Positions 32,876 to 42,670 of a stretch of DNA of 64,000 nucleotides are shown here, one piece after another. The notes under the pieces are model-generated. The model was given only the letters and a program-made list of their open reading frames with translations, searched no databases and was not told the origin of the DNA. Position numbers and translations under genes: made by a program. How positions within the stretch are numbered: the stretch's first letter is position 1; each line of letters starts with the position of its first letter. Source of the stretch: Pirellulaceae bacterium (GTDB taxonomy: Bacteria; Planctomycetota; Planctomycetia; Pirellulales; Pirellulaceae); the NCBI GenBank assembly GCA_019636375.1, contig JAHBXS010000005.1:1-64000 (forward strand), given 5' to 3'.

Positions 32876-33060
32876 GACATTCCTTTGGCAGCAAGTTTTT
32901 TTCGATACAAAATCGACGTGAGCGAATAACCAAATTTTAAGCAAAGGATTTATTGATTCCAAGCGTTTGACAAAATTGTCCCGGTGGTTTGGAGCACAAG
33001 CGACAAACCTAATAGCGCGCCAAAACGCACATCGCCGAATAGCAGCACATAAATTGCGAT

Positions 33061-33510
33061 TTACGGCAATTCCACAATCGCGGCAGACTTCTCGGTTTCG
33101 CAGAGAATCACTTTTGTCAGTCGCAAGTCATAATCAGGCAACTCGGCGAGCAACTTCGGTCCAATTTGATGAAGAAGGTAGGCGGCCATATTCTCGGCCG
33201 TGGGGTTGTAAGGAATTTTGTAGACCCGCGCGGGTTGCACGCTCTCAATGGCTCTGATGGCCTCTAGGTCTTGATCCCACAGCACGAAACCATGATCCCA
33301 ATGGTTGTCAATCCAATCCTTGAACAATCGATTGATGACGGCAAAGTCGACGATCCTGCCGAGCGAATCGACTTTGGAGCCGGTCACGTAAATTTCAACC
33401 ACATAGTTGTGACCATGTAAATGAACGCACTTTCCCTCGTGCCCCACCAAACGGTGCCCGGCACAAAATGGAATTCGTCTCATTACGGTAATTTTGCTAT
33501 CGTGGGCCAT
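33061..33510 (-). CDS. queD: 6-carboxytetrahydropterin synthase / 6-pyruvoyl-tetrahydropterin synthase family
   Basis: A 149-residue PTPS-family enzyme. Zinc ligands and the catalytic Cys are visible: His19 in FCAGHRL, and CVHLHGH (Cys28, His32, His34), the C-x-x-x-H-G-H form that marks QueD (PTPS-I). DHGFVL and CETEKSAAIVELP complete the site. QueD makes 6-carboxy-5,6,7,8-tetrahydropterin for queuosine. Given the H4MPT genes nearby in the window, another pterin role is possible but less supported by the motif. It follows the MazG-like gene by 100 bp on the same strand. Confidence 0.9.
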   Translation of the reverse strand: MAHDSKITVMRRIPFCAGHRLVGHEGKCVHLHGHNYVVEIYVTGSKVDSLGRIVDFAVINRLFKDWIDNHWDHGFVLWDQDLEAIRAIESVQPARVYKIPYNPTAENMAAYLLHQIGPKLLAELPDYDLRLTKVILCETEKSAAIVELP

Positions 33511-33610
33511 GGTTTTTAATTTTGGTTCGGCTTTGAAAGGTCTTCTAAATTGTCCTGCTGCGAGTGGTATACGCTCGTCGGACCATCATTCGAGTGCTTT
33601 GGCTCGATGA

Positions 33611-33955
33611 CTATTGGAGTTTCGGATTTGAGGAGTGTCGCGAACGATCTCGTTGAGTTTTCTTCGAAAGATTCTTTTTCAATGCCTCGGTCAGATCGAC
33701 ACCGGTTTGATTCGCCAAACAAATCAGCACGAACAAAACGTCGGCCATTTCATCCCCCAAGTCATGGTCTTGTTCGTTCCCCTTGAAACTTTGCTCCCCA
33801 TAAGTCCTGGAGATTAAACGAGCGAGTTCTCCAACCTCTTCGACCAATTGAGCCAAATTGGTCAGTTCATTGAAGTAACGCACGCCGATGGAACGTATCC
33901 AAGCGTCCACATCGGCCTGTGCCTGCCGTAATGTTAGTTCTGTTCCCGTAGTCAT
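33611..33955 (-). CDS. MazG-like nucleotide pyrophosphohydrolase
   Basis: A 114-residue all-alpha NTP pyrophosphohydrolase. The metal site is given by LVEEVGELARLI (E-E-x-x-E) and the later GDEMADVLFVLICLAN (E-x-x-D), the standard MazG pattern. Such short forms hydrolyse NTPs or dNTPs as house-cleaning enzymes. The C-terminus is basic and polar (KKTQRDRSRHSS). Its start lies 3 bp from the stop of the RluA-type gene, so the two are probably co-transcribed. The exact nucleotide substrate cannot be read from the sequence. Confidence 0.88.
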   Translation of the reverse strand: MTTGTELTLRQAQADVDAWIRSIGVRYFNELTNLAQLVEEVGELARLISRTYGEQSFKGNEQDHDLGDEMADVLFVLICLANQTGVDLTEALKKNLSKKTQRDRSRHSSNPKLQ

Positions 33956-33958
33956 CGC

Positions 33959-35080
33959 CTATCGTTTTTTCTCTCGCTTGAGCCGGTTTACAAAATTCTC
34001 TAGGTCTGGGGGCAACGGGGCCTCGACACTGATTTTTCTCCCCTTGATGGGATGCAACAGTTTGAGTTGAAAGGCGTGCAGGGCAAGTCGCGGAGCACCA
34101 CTTTGATCAGGCACCGCCGATTCGCCCAAGCGATGCGTGTACATACGTTCACCGCAGAGAGGGTGCCCCTGCTCGCACATATGGATGCGGATTTGGTGCG
34201 TGCGTCCGGTTTCCAATCGACATTCGACGAGCGTGTAGCCACCAAATCCCTTAACAGGACGCACATGAGTAACCGCATGTTGCACATTTTTCGAGTTCCC
34301 ATCAACGCTCCCCCGTAGTCCATCACCTCGGTCGCGGGCCAAAAACGATTCGATGGTTGTGCCGCGGACATTCCCAAACGCAACGGCTCGATAGGTTCTT
34401 TCAATGGAGTGAGATTGAAACATCGTGACCAGTTGGTCGGCGACCTCGGTCGACAAGGCAAACATCATCAGCCCGCTCGTATCGCGGTCCAAACGGTGGA
34501 CCGGGAAGACTCGGGGTTTGGCTCTCCGAGCCGGAAGCCGTTTCGAAGACCGTCGATTCTTCTGTGGTGAGCGTTTTGATGTCTGAGTTTCGTGAGGTTG
34601 AATTTGTTTTGCGAGAATATCGGGCATCAGGTCTTCAAGGGTAAGTTGCCTTTGTTTCCTACCCTTGGGAGCCTCGTCCTTCGCATGTCTTACCGAGGTC
34701 ATCCCCGACGGCTTGTTCACAATCACCAGATATTCATCGAGATAGATAATTTGCACGTCTTCCGCTCGCGGCGGCGGTGCCAATGGGTGTTGAAACAGTT
34801 TTAAGACTTCGCCCGTCTTAATTCGCCTTGAGAAATCGAAAGCCAGATTTCCATTGACTTGAACATGACGGGCTTTAATCAACTGGCGAACCTTGGTCCA
34901 CGAAAGTTCCGGTGCGAATCGCCGCAGCGCAGCGGCCAACGTGAGGCCATCTTCGCTGGCCGTCACATGGAAAACTTTCGCGTTGGAATTGCCCCGTTTT
35001 TTGGTCATCAGATTGTCCAGTGTCGATTGATCGCAAGCGTTTAAGTTTAACGGATTGCTAGCGTTTCGAGCAGGTGGCAT
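33959..35080 (-). CDS. RluA-family RNA pseudouridine synthase
   Basis: A 373-residue protein with an N-terminal S4 RNA-binding domain (about 45-95, FAPELSWTKVRQLIKARHVQ) and a catalytic domain with VHRLDRDTSGLMMFAL; the Asp in RLDRDTSG is the catalytic residue. ECRLETGRTHQIRIHM and LCGERMYTH are further family blocks. It converts uridine to pseudouridine in rRNA or tRNA. A basic insert of ~35 residues (SKRSPQKNRRSSKRLPARR) interrupts the usual fold before the catalytic motif. The start at 35080 is the longest ATG; one at 35008 would also keep the S4 domain. Which RluA-type (C, D or other) is not certain. Confidence 0.93.
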   Translation of the reverse strand: MPPARNASNPLNLNACDQSTLDNLMTKKRGNSNAKVFHVTASEDGLTLAAALRRFAPELSWTKVRQLIKARHVQVNGNLAFDFSRRIKTGEVLKLFQHPLAPPPRAEDVQIIYLDEYLVIVNKPSGMTSVRHAKDEAPKGRKQRQLTLEDLMPDILAKQIQPHETQTSKRSPQKNRRSSKRLPARRAKPRVFPVHRLDRDTSGLMMFALSTEVADQLVTMFQSHSIERTYRAVAFGNVRGTTIESFLARDRGDGLRGSVDGNSKNVQHAVTHVRPVKGFGGYTLVECRLETGRTHQIRIHMCEQGHPLCGERMYTHRLGESAVPDQSGAPRLALHAFQLKLLHPIKGRKISVEAPLPPDLENFVNRLKREKKR

Positions 35081-35321
35081 TTCCGGTTAGGCAAACTCTG
35101 CCATGCTAAACCTTTCCAATTGTGCATTCCTTAATCAAGCCGCTCAAAAAATTTCAGAAAATGTTTTGGTTTCCATCAAGTCAACACTTTTCTTCGTCCA
35201 AGTTCCGGCTAAACTTCCAGGCAATGACCACGGCAGGGAAGTGTTGTGAAGTCGAGTTGTTTTTTTACGCTTACATGTTTTTCTAAGATTCAATTGTCGC
35301 CTGACCCGAACTGGATACTCC

Positions 35322-35864
35322 ATGAACAATGAAGTCGATCTGATGTTGCGAAACGCCGAACTGCGAAATGAACTCGAACCGTTTATGGACGAATCGATCC
35401 AAGTTGTAGATTTAGACAAACTCCCCACGGACGAAGAAAACGCTTACCTCAGTTCGTTATTGGCTTGGGAACGTGCGCCAGTTCTGGCCATTCGCGACTG
35501 GTTCAACCCTCCCTTAGAACTCGAACCCCACAACTCGATGGACGATGAAACGATTCATTATCGTGTCGAGTATTTGCTGCAGTTGCTTGCCGAAAAGAAC
35601 ATATTTCTTGACATGACCGACCACCTTTCGGATCGCCAGTTGTATTGTCTGATCGCAAGAGACATTTTGCCTTCGCGCGAGAAATTGGTGGATCGCTCTG
35701 GAAATGCCCTTCGCTGGCAATGCCTCGATCCGCTCAGTGACGAAGAATCGTGGTTGCGTTTCTACGCGAGTGATGACGAACGAGACGAATGGTTCGAGGA
35801 AACGGGATTACGTCTCCCCCCTAAGGAGGTTCCACCATTTCCTCGCCACATGCCTTGTGAATAA
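35322..35864 (+). CDS. Conserved hypothetical protein (planctomycete type)
   Basis: A 180-residue acidic, soluble protein with no signal peptide. Its parts include ELEPFMDESIQVVDLDKLPT, LAWERAPVLAIRDWFNPPLE, LLQLLAEKNIFLDMTDHLSD and RQLYCLIARDILPSREKL. The last pieces resemble unnamed proteins seen across Planctomycetota, but I cannot give a family name. Good codon use and a full-length open frame support it as real. It is convergent with the beta-propeller gene that ends at 35883. Function unknown. Confidence 0.75.
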   Translation: MNNEVDLMLRNAELRNELEPFMDESIQVVDLDKLPTDEENAYLSSLLAWERAPVLAIRDWFNPPLELEPHNSMDDETIHYRVEYLLQLLAEKNIFLDMTDHLSDRQLYCLIARDILPSREKLVDRSGNALRWQCLDPLSDEESWLRFYASDDERDEWFEETGLRLPPKEVPPFPRHMPCE

Positions 35865-35882
35865 AACGTAAGGCTCTGAGAG

Positions 35883-37754
35883 TTATTCGTCACCCTCTGC
35901 GGGCTTGTCACCACCGATTTGGATTGGAATACAGTACAACCGCGTGCGATCCGTCAAATACATTTTGCCGTTGGCAATCGTCGGTGTCGTATAGATTGAC
36001 GAATAGTTGACCGTGTCGAATTGTTTCAGCACGCGAGCTTCTTCCTTGGTAGCCTCGAACACCCACAAGCGACCGTCTTCGGTACCGAGGAAAATCTTGC
36101 CGTCAGCATACAGCGGCGAGCCCCAGATTGCGGACTTCGTGTCATACATCCAATGGCGTTTCCCGGTCTCGAAATCGATGCAGTGCAAATAGCCGCTGAG
36201 GTCGGAGATAAACACGAGGTCTTCGTAACAGGCGGCTGTAGAAATCGTTCGACGAAAAATCGGCTCCTCCGGTTCTCCTGTTACCGTACCATTTTCATCG
36301 TCGACGCCGCCGTAATGCCAAATCGCACCGGAGTTGGGGTTGGGTGTCCCAGTTGAATGTATCTCGCCAAGTTCGGGACTAATGTCGCCAGTTTTCGTAA
36401 CATCAATACGATAGAAGTGCCCAACTCCTTCGCCGTGCTCTGGGTCCTGTCCAACCCCGAGAAAAATTGAATTCTTGTAAAAGACTGGAGTTCCGATAAG
36501 GTTGTTACGTGTTCCAGCACCTCCCAGAATCCAACGTGTGTCTTTGGGGTTAAGGTCAAATTGCCAAACCGGTTCACCATCGGCAACTTTGTAAGCATAC
36601 AAAATCCCATCCCCACCTGGAAAAAACGCTACTGCCTCGCCATTGACTTCCGCTACAGCCGGACTGCTCCATTGGCCATGGAGTACTCGATCCCCTGGCT
36701 CGCTGCGTTCCCACACTAATTCCCCCGTATGTTTATTGACAGCAATGAAGCAAGGCGCATTAGGTGAAGGCAATTCCAAATGGGCCTCGTCAACACCGTT
36801 GCTGGTTACTAACAAAACCAAGTCGCCATGAATGACCGGTGAACTCGTGGCAAGATTGTGTGGAAAAACCCCTAACTCTTCGATCATGTCCAGCGACCAG
36901 ATGATATCGGCATCCTCCAAATCGGTATCGACCTCTTCCTGATAAGTCCCGTCATTTGAGCCGTCACGGAAACCTTCGGTGTCAAGGCACATAATTTCGC
37001 ATCGATTTGTGACAACATACAGTCGATTCCCTTCCACAATACACGAAGAGCAAATCCCTTGCTCGGGCCAATCTTGAACTTGGCCGATGGGCAATTTTTC
37101 TCGCGTCAACTGCCACAGAAATTGGCCGTCAGCTTCATTGAAACACAATAAAACTCCTCGGTCCCCTTTATGTTGCGGACGGTATTCAGCTCCATTATTG
37201 GTTCCCACAAAAATCTTCCCTCCCGACACAACGGGATTGCCATAAGTTTGTGTCCCCATCTGTTTCCACCAATCAATATTGACGTTTTTGCGGATGTCGA
37301 AATCGAGGTTTAGCCCAATTGCCTCCGATGCCATATTTCGATGAGACGTACCGCCCCACATCACCCAGTCGCCCGTGATAACTTGTTCTCCAGATGCTTT
37401 GCTGGATGCTGTCGGTTGCGATTCGTTTTGGCCGACCACTTCTGCGACTTGAGCTTTTTCCTCAGCGGCCTGAGCCACAACTCCATCGTCCTTTGCAGAA
37501 TCGTTGACAATATTGTCTGTGCTCATTTCAGCCTCGGCTTCCGTTTTTGTTTCGACCGGCGACAAGCCTGCCTCCACATCTACAGTCTTAGAATCGGTCG
37601 CCGGGTTTTTTGCAGCCTCTTCAGCAGCTTTTTGCGGCTGCTTTGGGTCAGTTTTTTTGGCCACCGGATCGTTGGGCGTGTCGCAGCCTATCAAAAGGAT
37701 CACAGCGAAGCCCAGCAGCATCAAACCCACGAAAAAATTTGGGAAGCGATTCAT
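35883..37754 (-). CDS. PQQ/BamB-type beta-propeller lipoprotein
   Basis: A 623-residue exported protein. The signal peptide ([18 protein letters not shown]) ends in a lipobox with Cys24, so it is a probable lipoprotein. A low-complexity acidic/alanine-rich linker (~25-120) precedes an eight-bladed-type propeller with PQQ-like blade motifs: [56 protein letters not shown] and [19 protein letters not shown]. Tryptophan-docking blade repeats are typical of PQQ-dehydrogenase-like and BamB proteins. No PQQ-site residues were verified. It is followed on the same strand by the previous propeller gene's neighbourhood, forming a tandem pair with the 740-residue protein. Confidence 0.9.
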   Translation of the reverse strand: MNRFPNFFVGLMLLGFAVILLIGCDTPNDPVAKKTDPKQPQKAAEEAAKNPATDSKTVDVEAGLSPVETKTEAEAEMSTDNIVNDSAKDDGVVAQAAEEKAQVAEVVGQNESQPTASSKASGEQVITGDWVMWGGTSHRNMASEAIGLNLDFDIRKNVNIDWWKQMGTQTYGNPVVSGGKIFVGTNNGAEYRPQHKGDRGVLLCFNEADGQFLWQLTREKLPIGQVQDWPEQGICSSCIVEGNRLYVVTNRCEIMCLDTEGFRDGSNDGTYQEEVDTDLEDADIIWSLDMIEELGVFPHNLATSSPVIHGDLVLLVTSNGVDEAHLELPSPNAPCFIAVNKHTGELVWERSEPGDRVLHGQWSSPAVAEVNGEAVAFFPGGDGILYAYKVADGEPVWQFDLNPKDTRWILGGAGTRNNLIGTPVFYKNSIFLGVGQDPEHGEGVGHFYRIDVTKTGDISPELGEIHSTGTPNPNSGAIWHYGGVDDENGTVTGEPEEPIFRRTISTAACYEDLVFISDLSGYLHCIDFETGKRHWMYDTKSAIWGSPLYADGKIFLGTEDGRLWVFEATKEEARVLKQFDTVNYSSIYTTPTIANGKMYLTDRTRLYCIPIQIGGDKPAEGDE

Positions 37755-37830
37755 TATTTCATTCCTATTTTTAGATTTGGTAATTCAATGTAGTATTCAG
37801 TCGAGTGACGTGAGAATGGACTTCATTCAT

Positions 37831-40053
37831 CTAGTCATGAAATGTGACTCGAACGTTGTCAAAGGCACAATCGTTGGTCGCATAAACGTACAACCCAGGA
37901 CTCCCCGTCTCATTGGGGTTCGGATCGACATGTTCGATAGTCCATTCGGCAGGTTCTTCGTCTCCCTTTGCCCAAGCCTTGCCAAACAACTTCGCCTGAC
38001 CGTCCTCGATTTTGACGGTGAACTTGAGAGTGTACCACTTGCTTCCCACAACGTCGAACTTTGCGTCTTTGGCATTGTGCAAATGGGCCTGCCAGCTTTG
38101 CACTTCGACTTTGTTGTAGTTTCCCTTGATTAAAAACGTGTATCGATTCGCCAACACGCCTATATTCGGAAGCGTTCGCCCTTTGGCGGTCATGTGTACA
38201 TCCGCCTGGATCGTGTAATTACTCATCGTCGGCGAGCCAATGTACATCGTATGACTGGGCCGCCCTTTGGCTGCTCCAATTCCGGCCAAACCCAAAGCTG
38301 TATTCCCATCGATTTCAATCGGTTTGGCCTTGGCGAAAGCCCGCAGCCAAGTTGGGGGCGTTTCAGTCCCTTTTGTTCCGTCAAAATCCCAGAACCACTC
38401 CTTCGTTCCATTGAAGGCTCGAATTCTAGCCGTCGCCTCAAGCCCTTCAAAAGTCGTCGAAACAGTTCCAGCGAAATCCCGATTCATTACTGAGACAGAA
38501 ACGTTCGAGCCTTCGACTTGCATCCCTTGCAACTCATTTGAAAGAGTGAGTTCGGGCTCGACGGTTTTAATCAAATGCCCCATCCGGTCAAAGCAATGCA
38601 AAACATAGCTCTGAGGTCTGTCGGCAGAGATTACCGTTTCATAAGGCCGCAATTGCACCAACGCAATCTCATCTTCTGCTGGTGTCTCTGCGGGCATTTC
38701 TGGGATCGGATCGGTCCCGCTGTTAGGCCCAGCACTAATACAAATCGTCCGGTCTCGCGTTACCAACAAGCAATAACCATTGGAAATTGCAAACGAAGCG
38801 TAAATCTCGTCATCCCCTTTCCCAACCAGGGCGGGCAAGCGGACATGCGAAAGCACCTCGCATTTCTCTCGCGTCGGCTGCAAAATCCAAACATTGCCGT
38901 TAGTTTCTGTCAGATAAATTTTTCCATCGGCCCAAACCGGAGCACCCTTTCCAACCGTTCCGCAATTCTGAACCCAAAGTTCATCACCCGTGTCGGCATC
39001 GAGGGCAAACAAGTTCCCGGTGTCGCTCATCACATACAGAACACCATCATAAAAAAGTGGCGAAGAATAATCGGCCTTAATGCCGTCCTTCCGCCACACC
39101 GTCGCCTTTTCCATATCCGTCATTGCAACCGAAATATCAATGCAGCGTACACTGCCAAATTCCGGCGAGTCCACGTTGTCTTGGCCATGTGAGACAAACA
39201 CCCGGTTGCCGACCACCACAGGCGAGGCATTAATCGCCGACTTCGACATCACGAATCCCCATAACGGTTTTCCGGTGCGAGCGTTCATGGCGTAAACCCC
39301 ACCATCGCCGTTGCCGCCGATCAACATCCGTTGGCCATCAACAACCGTGACAACGGGGATTGAATAGTTGGTTCCTTCTGGAGCCTTGCCAGGAGCCGAT
39401 ACCCATTGCAAATCTCCCGTTGATTTGTCAAACGCGTAGTAGTAGTGCATCGGTCCAGGGCCGCGAGTCGCTCCCCAGTTGGCCGCTAAAAAACTAATGA
39501 TCACGAGATTTTCGTCAATAATTGGATTCTGAATTCGCCCGCCGTATCCCAAAATCTCCCCGTATTCTTCCACGAGTGAACGCTGCCAAATCACATTGCC
39601 ATCGCGATCGTAACAGCGAAAAATCCCCGACACGGTATGCACGTAGACATTCCCCGTTTCTGTGTCGCCACACATCGAAGCCCAACCGACTCGACTTGTC
39701 GCGATGTCCGTTTGGAACACATTGAAACGTTCCCTCCATAAGACGTTTCCTGTTTCCAAATCCCAGCAAACGACCTGTTCGCCGGCATTAATTTTTTCTA
39801 CGGGATCAAGAACGTCGTCCAGAGTGCGGCAGTTCAAATAGACTCGGTTCCCCATGATGATCGGGGTCGCTCGCCCGCCGATCTCGGATTGCCATTTAAT
39901 GTTTTGCCCATCTAAGGACCAATTCGAAACCAAGCCGCGTTCTCGCGAGACTCCATTTTGCTCCGGGCCACGCCAATTCGCCCAATCATCGGCATTGACT
40001 GTAGAAGCACAAACACTCAACAAACAACAAACCCAAACTTTGAATCGTGTCAT
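37831..40053 (-). CDS. Exported beta-propeller protein with lectin-like C-terminal domain
   Basis: A 740-residue protein with a signal peptide (VWVCCLLSVCASTVNA) and mature start DDWANWRGPEQNGVSRERG, the W-x-x-W-R-G-P-x-x-x-G start of planctomycete propeller proteins. The N-terminal ~450 residues are PQQ-like blades (GGRIQNPIIDENLVIISF, GKGAPVWADGKIYLTE). A proline-rich hinge (TDPIPEMPAETPAED) leads to a C-terminal half resembling a concanavalin/LamG-like fold (YTIQADVHMTAKGRT, WYTLKFTVKIEDGQAKLFG, CAFDNVRVTFHD). It is probably periplasmic or surface-attached and may act on or bind sugars. The start at 40053 has Shine-Dalgarno AAAGGT. It lies just upstream of the lipoprotein propeller gene on the same strand. 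Confidence 0.9.
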   Translation of the reverse strand: MTRFKVWVCCLLSVCASTVNADDWANWRGPEQNGVSRERGLVSNWSLDGQNIKWQSEIGGRATPIIMGNRVYLNCRTLDDVLDPVEKINAGEQVVCWDLETGNVLWRERFNVFQTDIATSRVGWASMCGDTETGNVYVHTVSGIFRCYDRDGNVIWQRSLVEEYGEILGYGGRIQNPIIDENLVIISFLAANWGATRGPGPMHYYYAFDKSTGDLQWVSAPGKAPEGTNYSIPVVTVVDGQRMLIGGNGDGGVYAMNARTGKPLWGFVMSKSAINASPVVVGNRVFVSHGQDNVDSPEFGSVRCIDISVAMTDMEKATVWRKDGIKADYSSPLFYDGVLYVMSDTGNLFALDADTGDELWVQNCGTVGKGAPVWADGKIYLTETNGNVWILQPTREKCEVLSHVRLPALVGKGDDEIYASFAISNGYCLLVTRDRTICISAGPNSGTDPIPEMPAETPAEDEIALVQLRPYETVISADRPQSYVLHCFDRMGHLIKTVEPELTLSNELQGMQVEGSNVSVSVMNRDFAGTVSTTFEGLEATARIRAFNGTKEWFWDFDGTKGTETPPTWLRAFAKAKPIEIDGNTALGLAGIGAAKGRPSHTMYIGSPTMSNYTIQADVHMTAKGRTLPNIGVLANRYTFLIKGNYNKVEVQSWQAHLHNAKDAKFDVVGSKWYTLKFTVKIEDGQAKLFGKAWAKGDEEPAEWTIEHVDPNPNETGSPGLYVYATNDCAFDNVRVTFHD

Positions 40054-40326
40054 CTTGTTACCTTTGAAAATAAACGGCAGCAACCATTCAAAAAATCGCC
40101 GCCAACTCTCCTCACACTTAAGATTTTACCCGAAATTACCGTGCAAGTGTGCGATGGCCAAACATGCTTTTTTCGAGGAATCGCTGCAACCGTAGGGTGT
40201 TTGTAGCAAGTCGCCTTCTGTTGATGTGCCTTGTCAACAAAAACATTCGAAATGCTCCACGCAGCCTTAGGTTCGCCCCCTGCGACTTGCGAAACACACC
40301 TCCCCAGATTGCCAACGTCACACATC

Positions 40327-41073
40327 CTAAGTCCACCCAGCCGGATCAATGCCGTAAACCTTAGACAAAATGTCATAGAGTCTGGGGTGATGCTGTCGAA
40401 GCTCTTTCGGAAGCTCGAAAAATGTCTCGCTCGAAACCGCGAAAAATTCGGCTCGATTTGTGCTCCCGTAAGGGTCGAGCAGTGTATCAACTCCCAGATT
40501 TGTTTGTTCACGCAGCAGTTGCATTTCCTCGCGCGACACCCGCTCCCAATCCCTTTCCGTTTCGCGATCTTTGAACCAGGGTCTACCGCTCATCGAGCCA
40601 TTCAAGCCGTCAACATGATGAGCGAACTCGTGAACAACCAAGTTATGTCCGTAGTCTAGTCCGTCGACCAGATCGCCCCACGCCAGAACAATTGGCCCCC
40701 GCTCCCACGCCTCGCCGCTTCTCCACTCATGCCACTCCAGCAATCCGTCGTTGGCTTTTCGGCGAAACTGCTGCGGGTAGACCAAGATCGTCTTCACCCC
40801 TTCGAAGCAATAACCTTCGACCCCCGTCAGCATCATGCAAGCCTGCGCCGCGATCATGAACTTCATTTCGTCGGTGACAACCAAACCATCGCAGCCCTCC
40901 CAATATTTTTCCGCGATGAAAATCCGCATATTCGCGACTAACTTCTCGCGGTACTCGCTCGACCAACCGGCGTACCACAACACGGCCGTCGGCAGCCACT
41001 CTCCCCACTCACGAGGCGGAGGTTTCGCCAAGAGCCTTCGCCGACGACCCGCTCGAATCCATTTCCCTATCAA
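40327..41073 (-). CDS. MtfA-like (M90 family) zinc peptidase
   Basis: A 248-residue protein of the MtfA/M90 metallopeptidase family. The metal site is VHEFAHHVDGLNG (H-E-x-x-H). ILVYPQQF and YGSTNRAEFFAVSSETFFE provide the rest of the family's core, the latter with the third ligand Glu. The N-terminal segment is basic (RAGRRRRLLAKPPPREW). In enterobacteria MtfA processes partners and modulates glucose uptake through Mlc; that regulatory role need not hold here. The start is probably a TTG at 41073 with Shine-Dalgarno GGTGAG. No operon partner is evident. Confidence 0.88.
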   Translation of the reverse strand: MIGKWIRAGRRRRLLAKPPPREWGEWLPTAVLWYAGWSSEYREKLVANMRIFIAEKYWEGCDGLVVTDEMKFMIAAQACMMLTGVEGYCFEGVKTILVYPQQFRRKANDGLLEWHEWRSGEAWERGPIVLAWGDLVDGLDYGHNLVVHEFAHHVDGLNGSMSGRPWFKDRETERDWERVSREEMQLLREQTNLGVDTLLDPYGSTNRAEFFAVSSETFFELPKELRQHHPRLYDILSKVYGIDPAGWT

Positions 41074-41129
41074 AACTGCTCACCCTTGTTGTGACATAAC
41101 TCGTTCATTCAATCCCCCACATCGGCAAA

Positions 41130-41888
41130 TCAACGAGAACGTTCGACTCGCCCTCTGTTGAGATTATCCAAAAGAACCGCCGTCGCGATCGCGACGTTCA
41201 AAGATTCCGCACCACCGAACGACGGGATGGAAATTTTTTGGGTCAGTTGACTGCGAACCAACGGATCGATTCCATGCGATTCACTCCCCATCACCAAAAA
41301 TCCTCGTGCTGGAAAAGTGTACTCATGCACGCTCATTCCGTCCAATTCAGCACCCACCGCTTGAATCTCTGGATAACGCTGGATGACATCGCCGAGGGTC
41401 TCATAATAGACCCTAACCCTCGTGAAAGACCCCTTACTCGCAGCGATCACTTTGGGATTGTAGACATCCACGGTGTTTTCCGAGCAGACCACATCAGCGA
41501 TCCCATACCAATCGGCGATTCGCAAGATCGTCCCCAGATTCCCAGGATCGTTTACACGGTCGAGCAACAAACTCCACCCTTGCTGCGGCGGAACAAATCG
41601 CGTGGCCGTTTTCATCTTGACCACTGCGATCCCCGCATTGTTCGAAGTTAGCGTCCCGAGCTTTTCCAACTCTTCTTGCCGAACGACTTCAACTTCGACG
41701 CTCGCCAAGTGGTCGTTTTTGTAGTCCTCAAAAAAGGTCGTCGTGCAAAAGACCTTTTTAACCTCGAAGTCCGACTCAAGCACTTCTAAAAGGCACTTCT
41801 CCCCCTCCACCAAAAAGGCTCCAGATTCAAGGCGATTTTTCTTGACCGCCAACCCGCGTACAAATGCCCCATCTTTTTTGCTTACCAT
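41130..41888 (-). CDS. SpoU/TrmH-family RNA 2'-O-methyltransferase
   Basis: A 252-residue SPOUT-class enzyme. An N-terminal substrate-binding domain (residues ~10-100, GAFLVEGEKCLLEVLESD) precedes the knotted catalytic domain with DRVNDPGNLGTILRIADWYG (motif 1), FLVMGSESHGI (motif 2) and IPSFGGAESLNVAIATAVLL (motif 3). It methylates a ribose 2'-OH in rRNA or tRNA with SAM. The start is at 41888 (MVSKKDGAF); an upstream in-frame reading of 49 codons is not protein-like. It diverges from the DinB-like gene. Its specific RNA site is not predictable. Confidence 0.93.
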   Translation of the reverse strand: MVSKKDGAFVRGLAVKKNRLESGAFLVEGEKCLLEVLESDFEVKKVFCTTTFFEDYKNDHLASVEVEVVRQEELEKLGTLTSNNAGIAVVKMKTATRFVPPQQGWSLLLDRVNDPGNLGTILRIADWYGIADVVCSENTVDVYNPKVIAASKGSFTRVRVYYETLGDVIQRYPEIQAVGAELDGMSVHEYTFPARGFLVMGSESHGIDPLVRSQLTQKISIPSFGGAESLNVAIATAVLLDNLNRGRVERSR

Positions 41889-42063
41889 TCTCAGCCTTTT
41901 GGTCGTCAACCGCCGTATTCTACAAGGTGATACGCTGGGTTCCTTCGATGAGATATCGACGCCAACTGCTGCCGATATCTCCAAAAACTTCCACAAAGAG
42001 TTTACACTATCAGCTACCAAGCTGTATCGTTCCACACAACATCAATTGAACACAAACAATCCA

Positions 42064-42546
42064 ATGAACAACTTAGATTTGATACTTCGGATCATTGATG
42101 AAGCGTTTGATCGCAAATCGTGGCACGGAACAAACCTGAGAGGCTCGATTCGCGGAATGTCCGCCGAAGAAGCCGCTTGGCGAACCAAACCTGCCAGAAA
42201 AAACATCCATGAAATTGTTCTGCATTGCGCGTATTGGAAATATACCGTGCGCCGTCGCCTTGCCGGTGAGAAACGAGGAAGTTTTCCACTCAAGGGATCG
42301 AACTGGTTCGATAGGCCGCTCAAGGGAACCATTGACGAAGCCATCTGGGCCGAAGATGTTAAATTGTTGGTACAGATTCACAAAGGTTTACGGGAGGTGA
42401 TTGCTGAACTGAATCCAACTAAAATTGACCAAAAGGCCCCAGGAGGTTCAACGACTTTCCTGCAATTGATAACCGGAATTGCCGCTCACGACCTCTACCA
42501 TGCCGGTCAAATTCAAACCATCAAACGACTCTATCGCACTCAATAA
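42064..42546 (+). CDS. DinB-like domain protein
   Basis: A 160-residue four-helix-bundle protein of the DinB/YfiT-like group. Metal-site histidines are seen in KNIHEIVLHCAYWKY and in GIAAHDLYHAGQIQTIKRL near the C-terminus. DinB-like proteins bind divalent metals; some are thiol-dependent transferases (bacillithiol or mycothiol), others have unknown roles. The ATG at 42064 is taken because it opens the first helix (MNNLDLILRIIDEAFD); a long upstream frame overlaps the divergent methyltransferase. It stands 125 bp before the DUF6398 gene. Confidence 0.85.
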   Translation: MNNLDLILRIIDEAFDRKSWHGTNLRGSIRGMSAEEAAWRTKPARKNIHEIVLHCAYWKYTVRRRLAGEKRGSFPLKGSNWFDRPLKGTIDEAIWAEDVKLLVQIHKGLREVIAELNPTKIDQKAPGGSTTFLQLITGIAAHDLYHAGQIQTIKRLYRTQ

Positions 42547-42670
42547 GTCCCGAACCGAATTTCCGGTGACGATTTCACGATCAGCATACCATTTCGAACG
42601 ATCCCGATAAACGATAAATTGTTCTTTGGAACTCTACCATTCGACCCATCCTTCTTTTGTTAGGGCAAAC

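Noticed and set aside
40084-40326. Possible gene between the propeller and MtfA-like genes
   Set aside because: Only 243 bp, with short shadow frames; nothing conserved was recognised.
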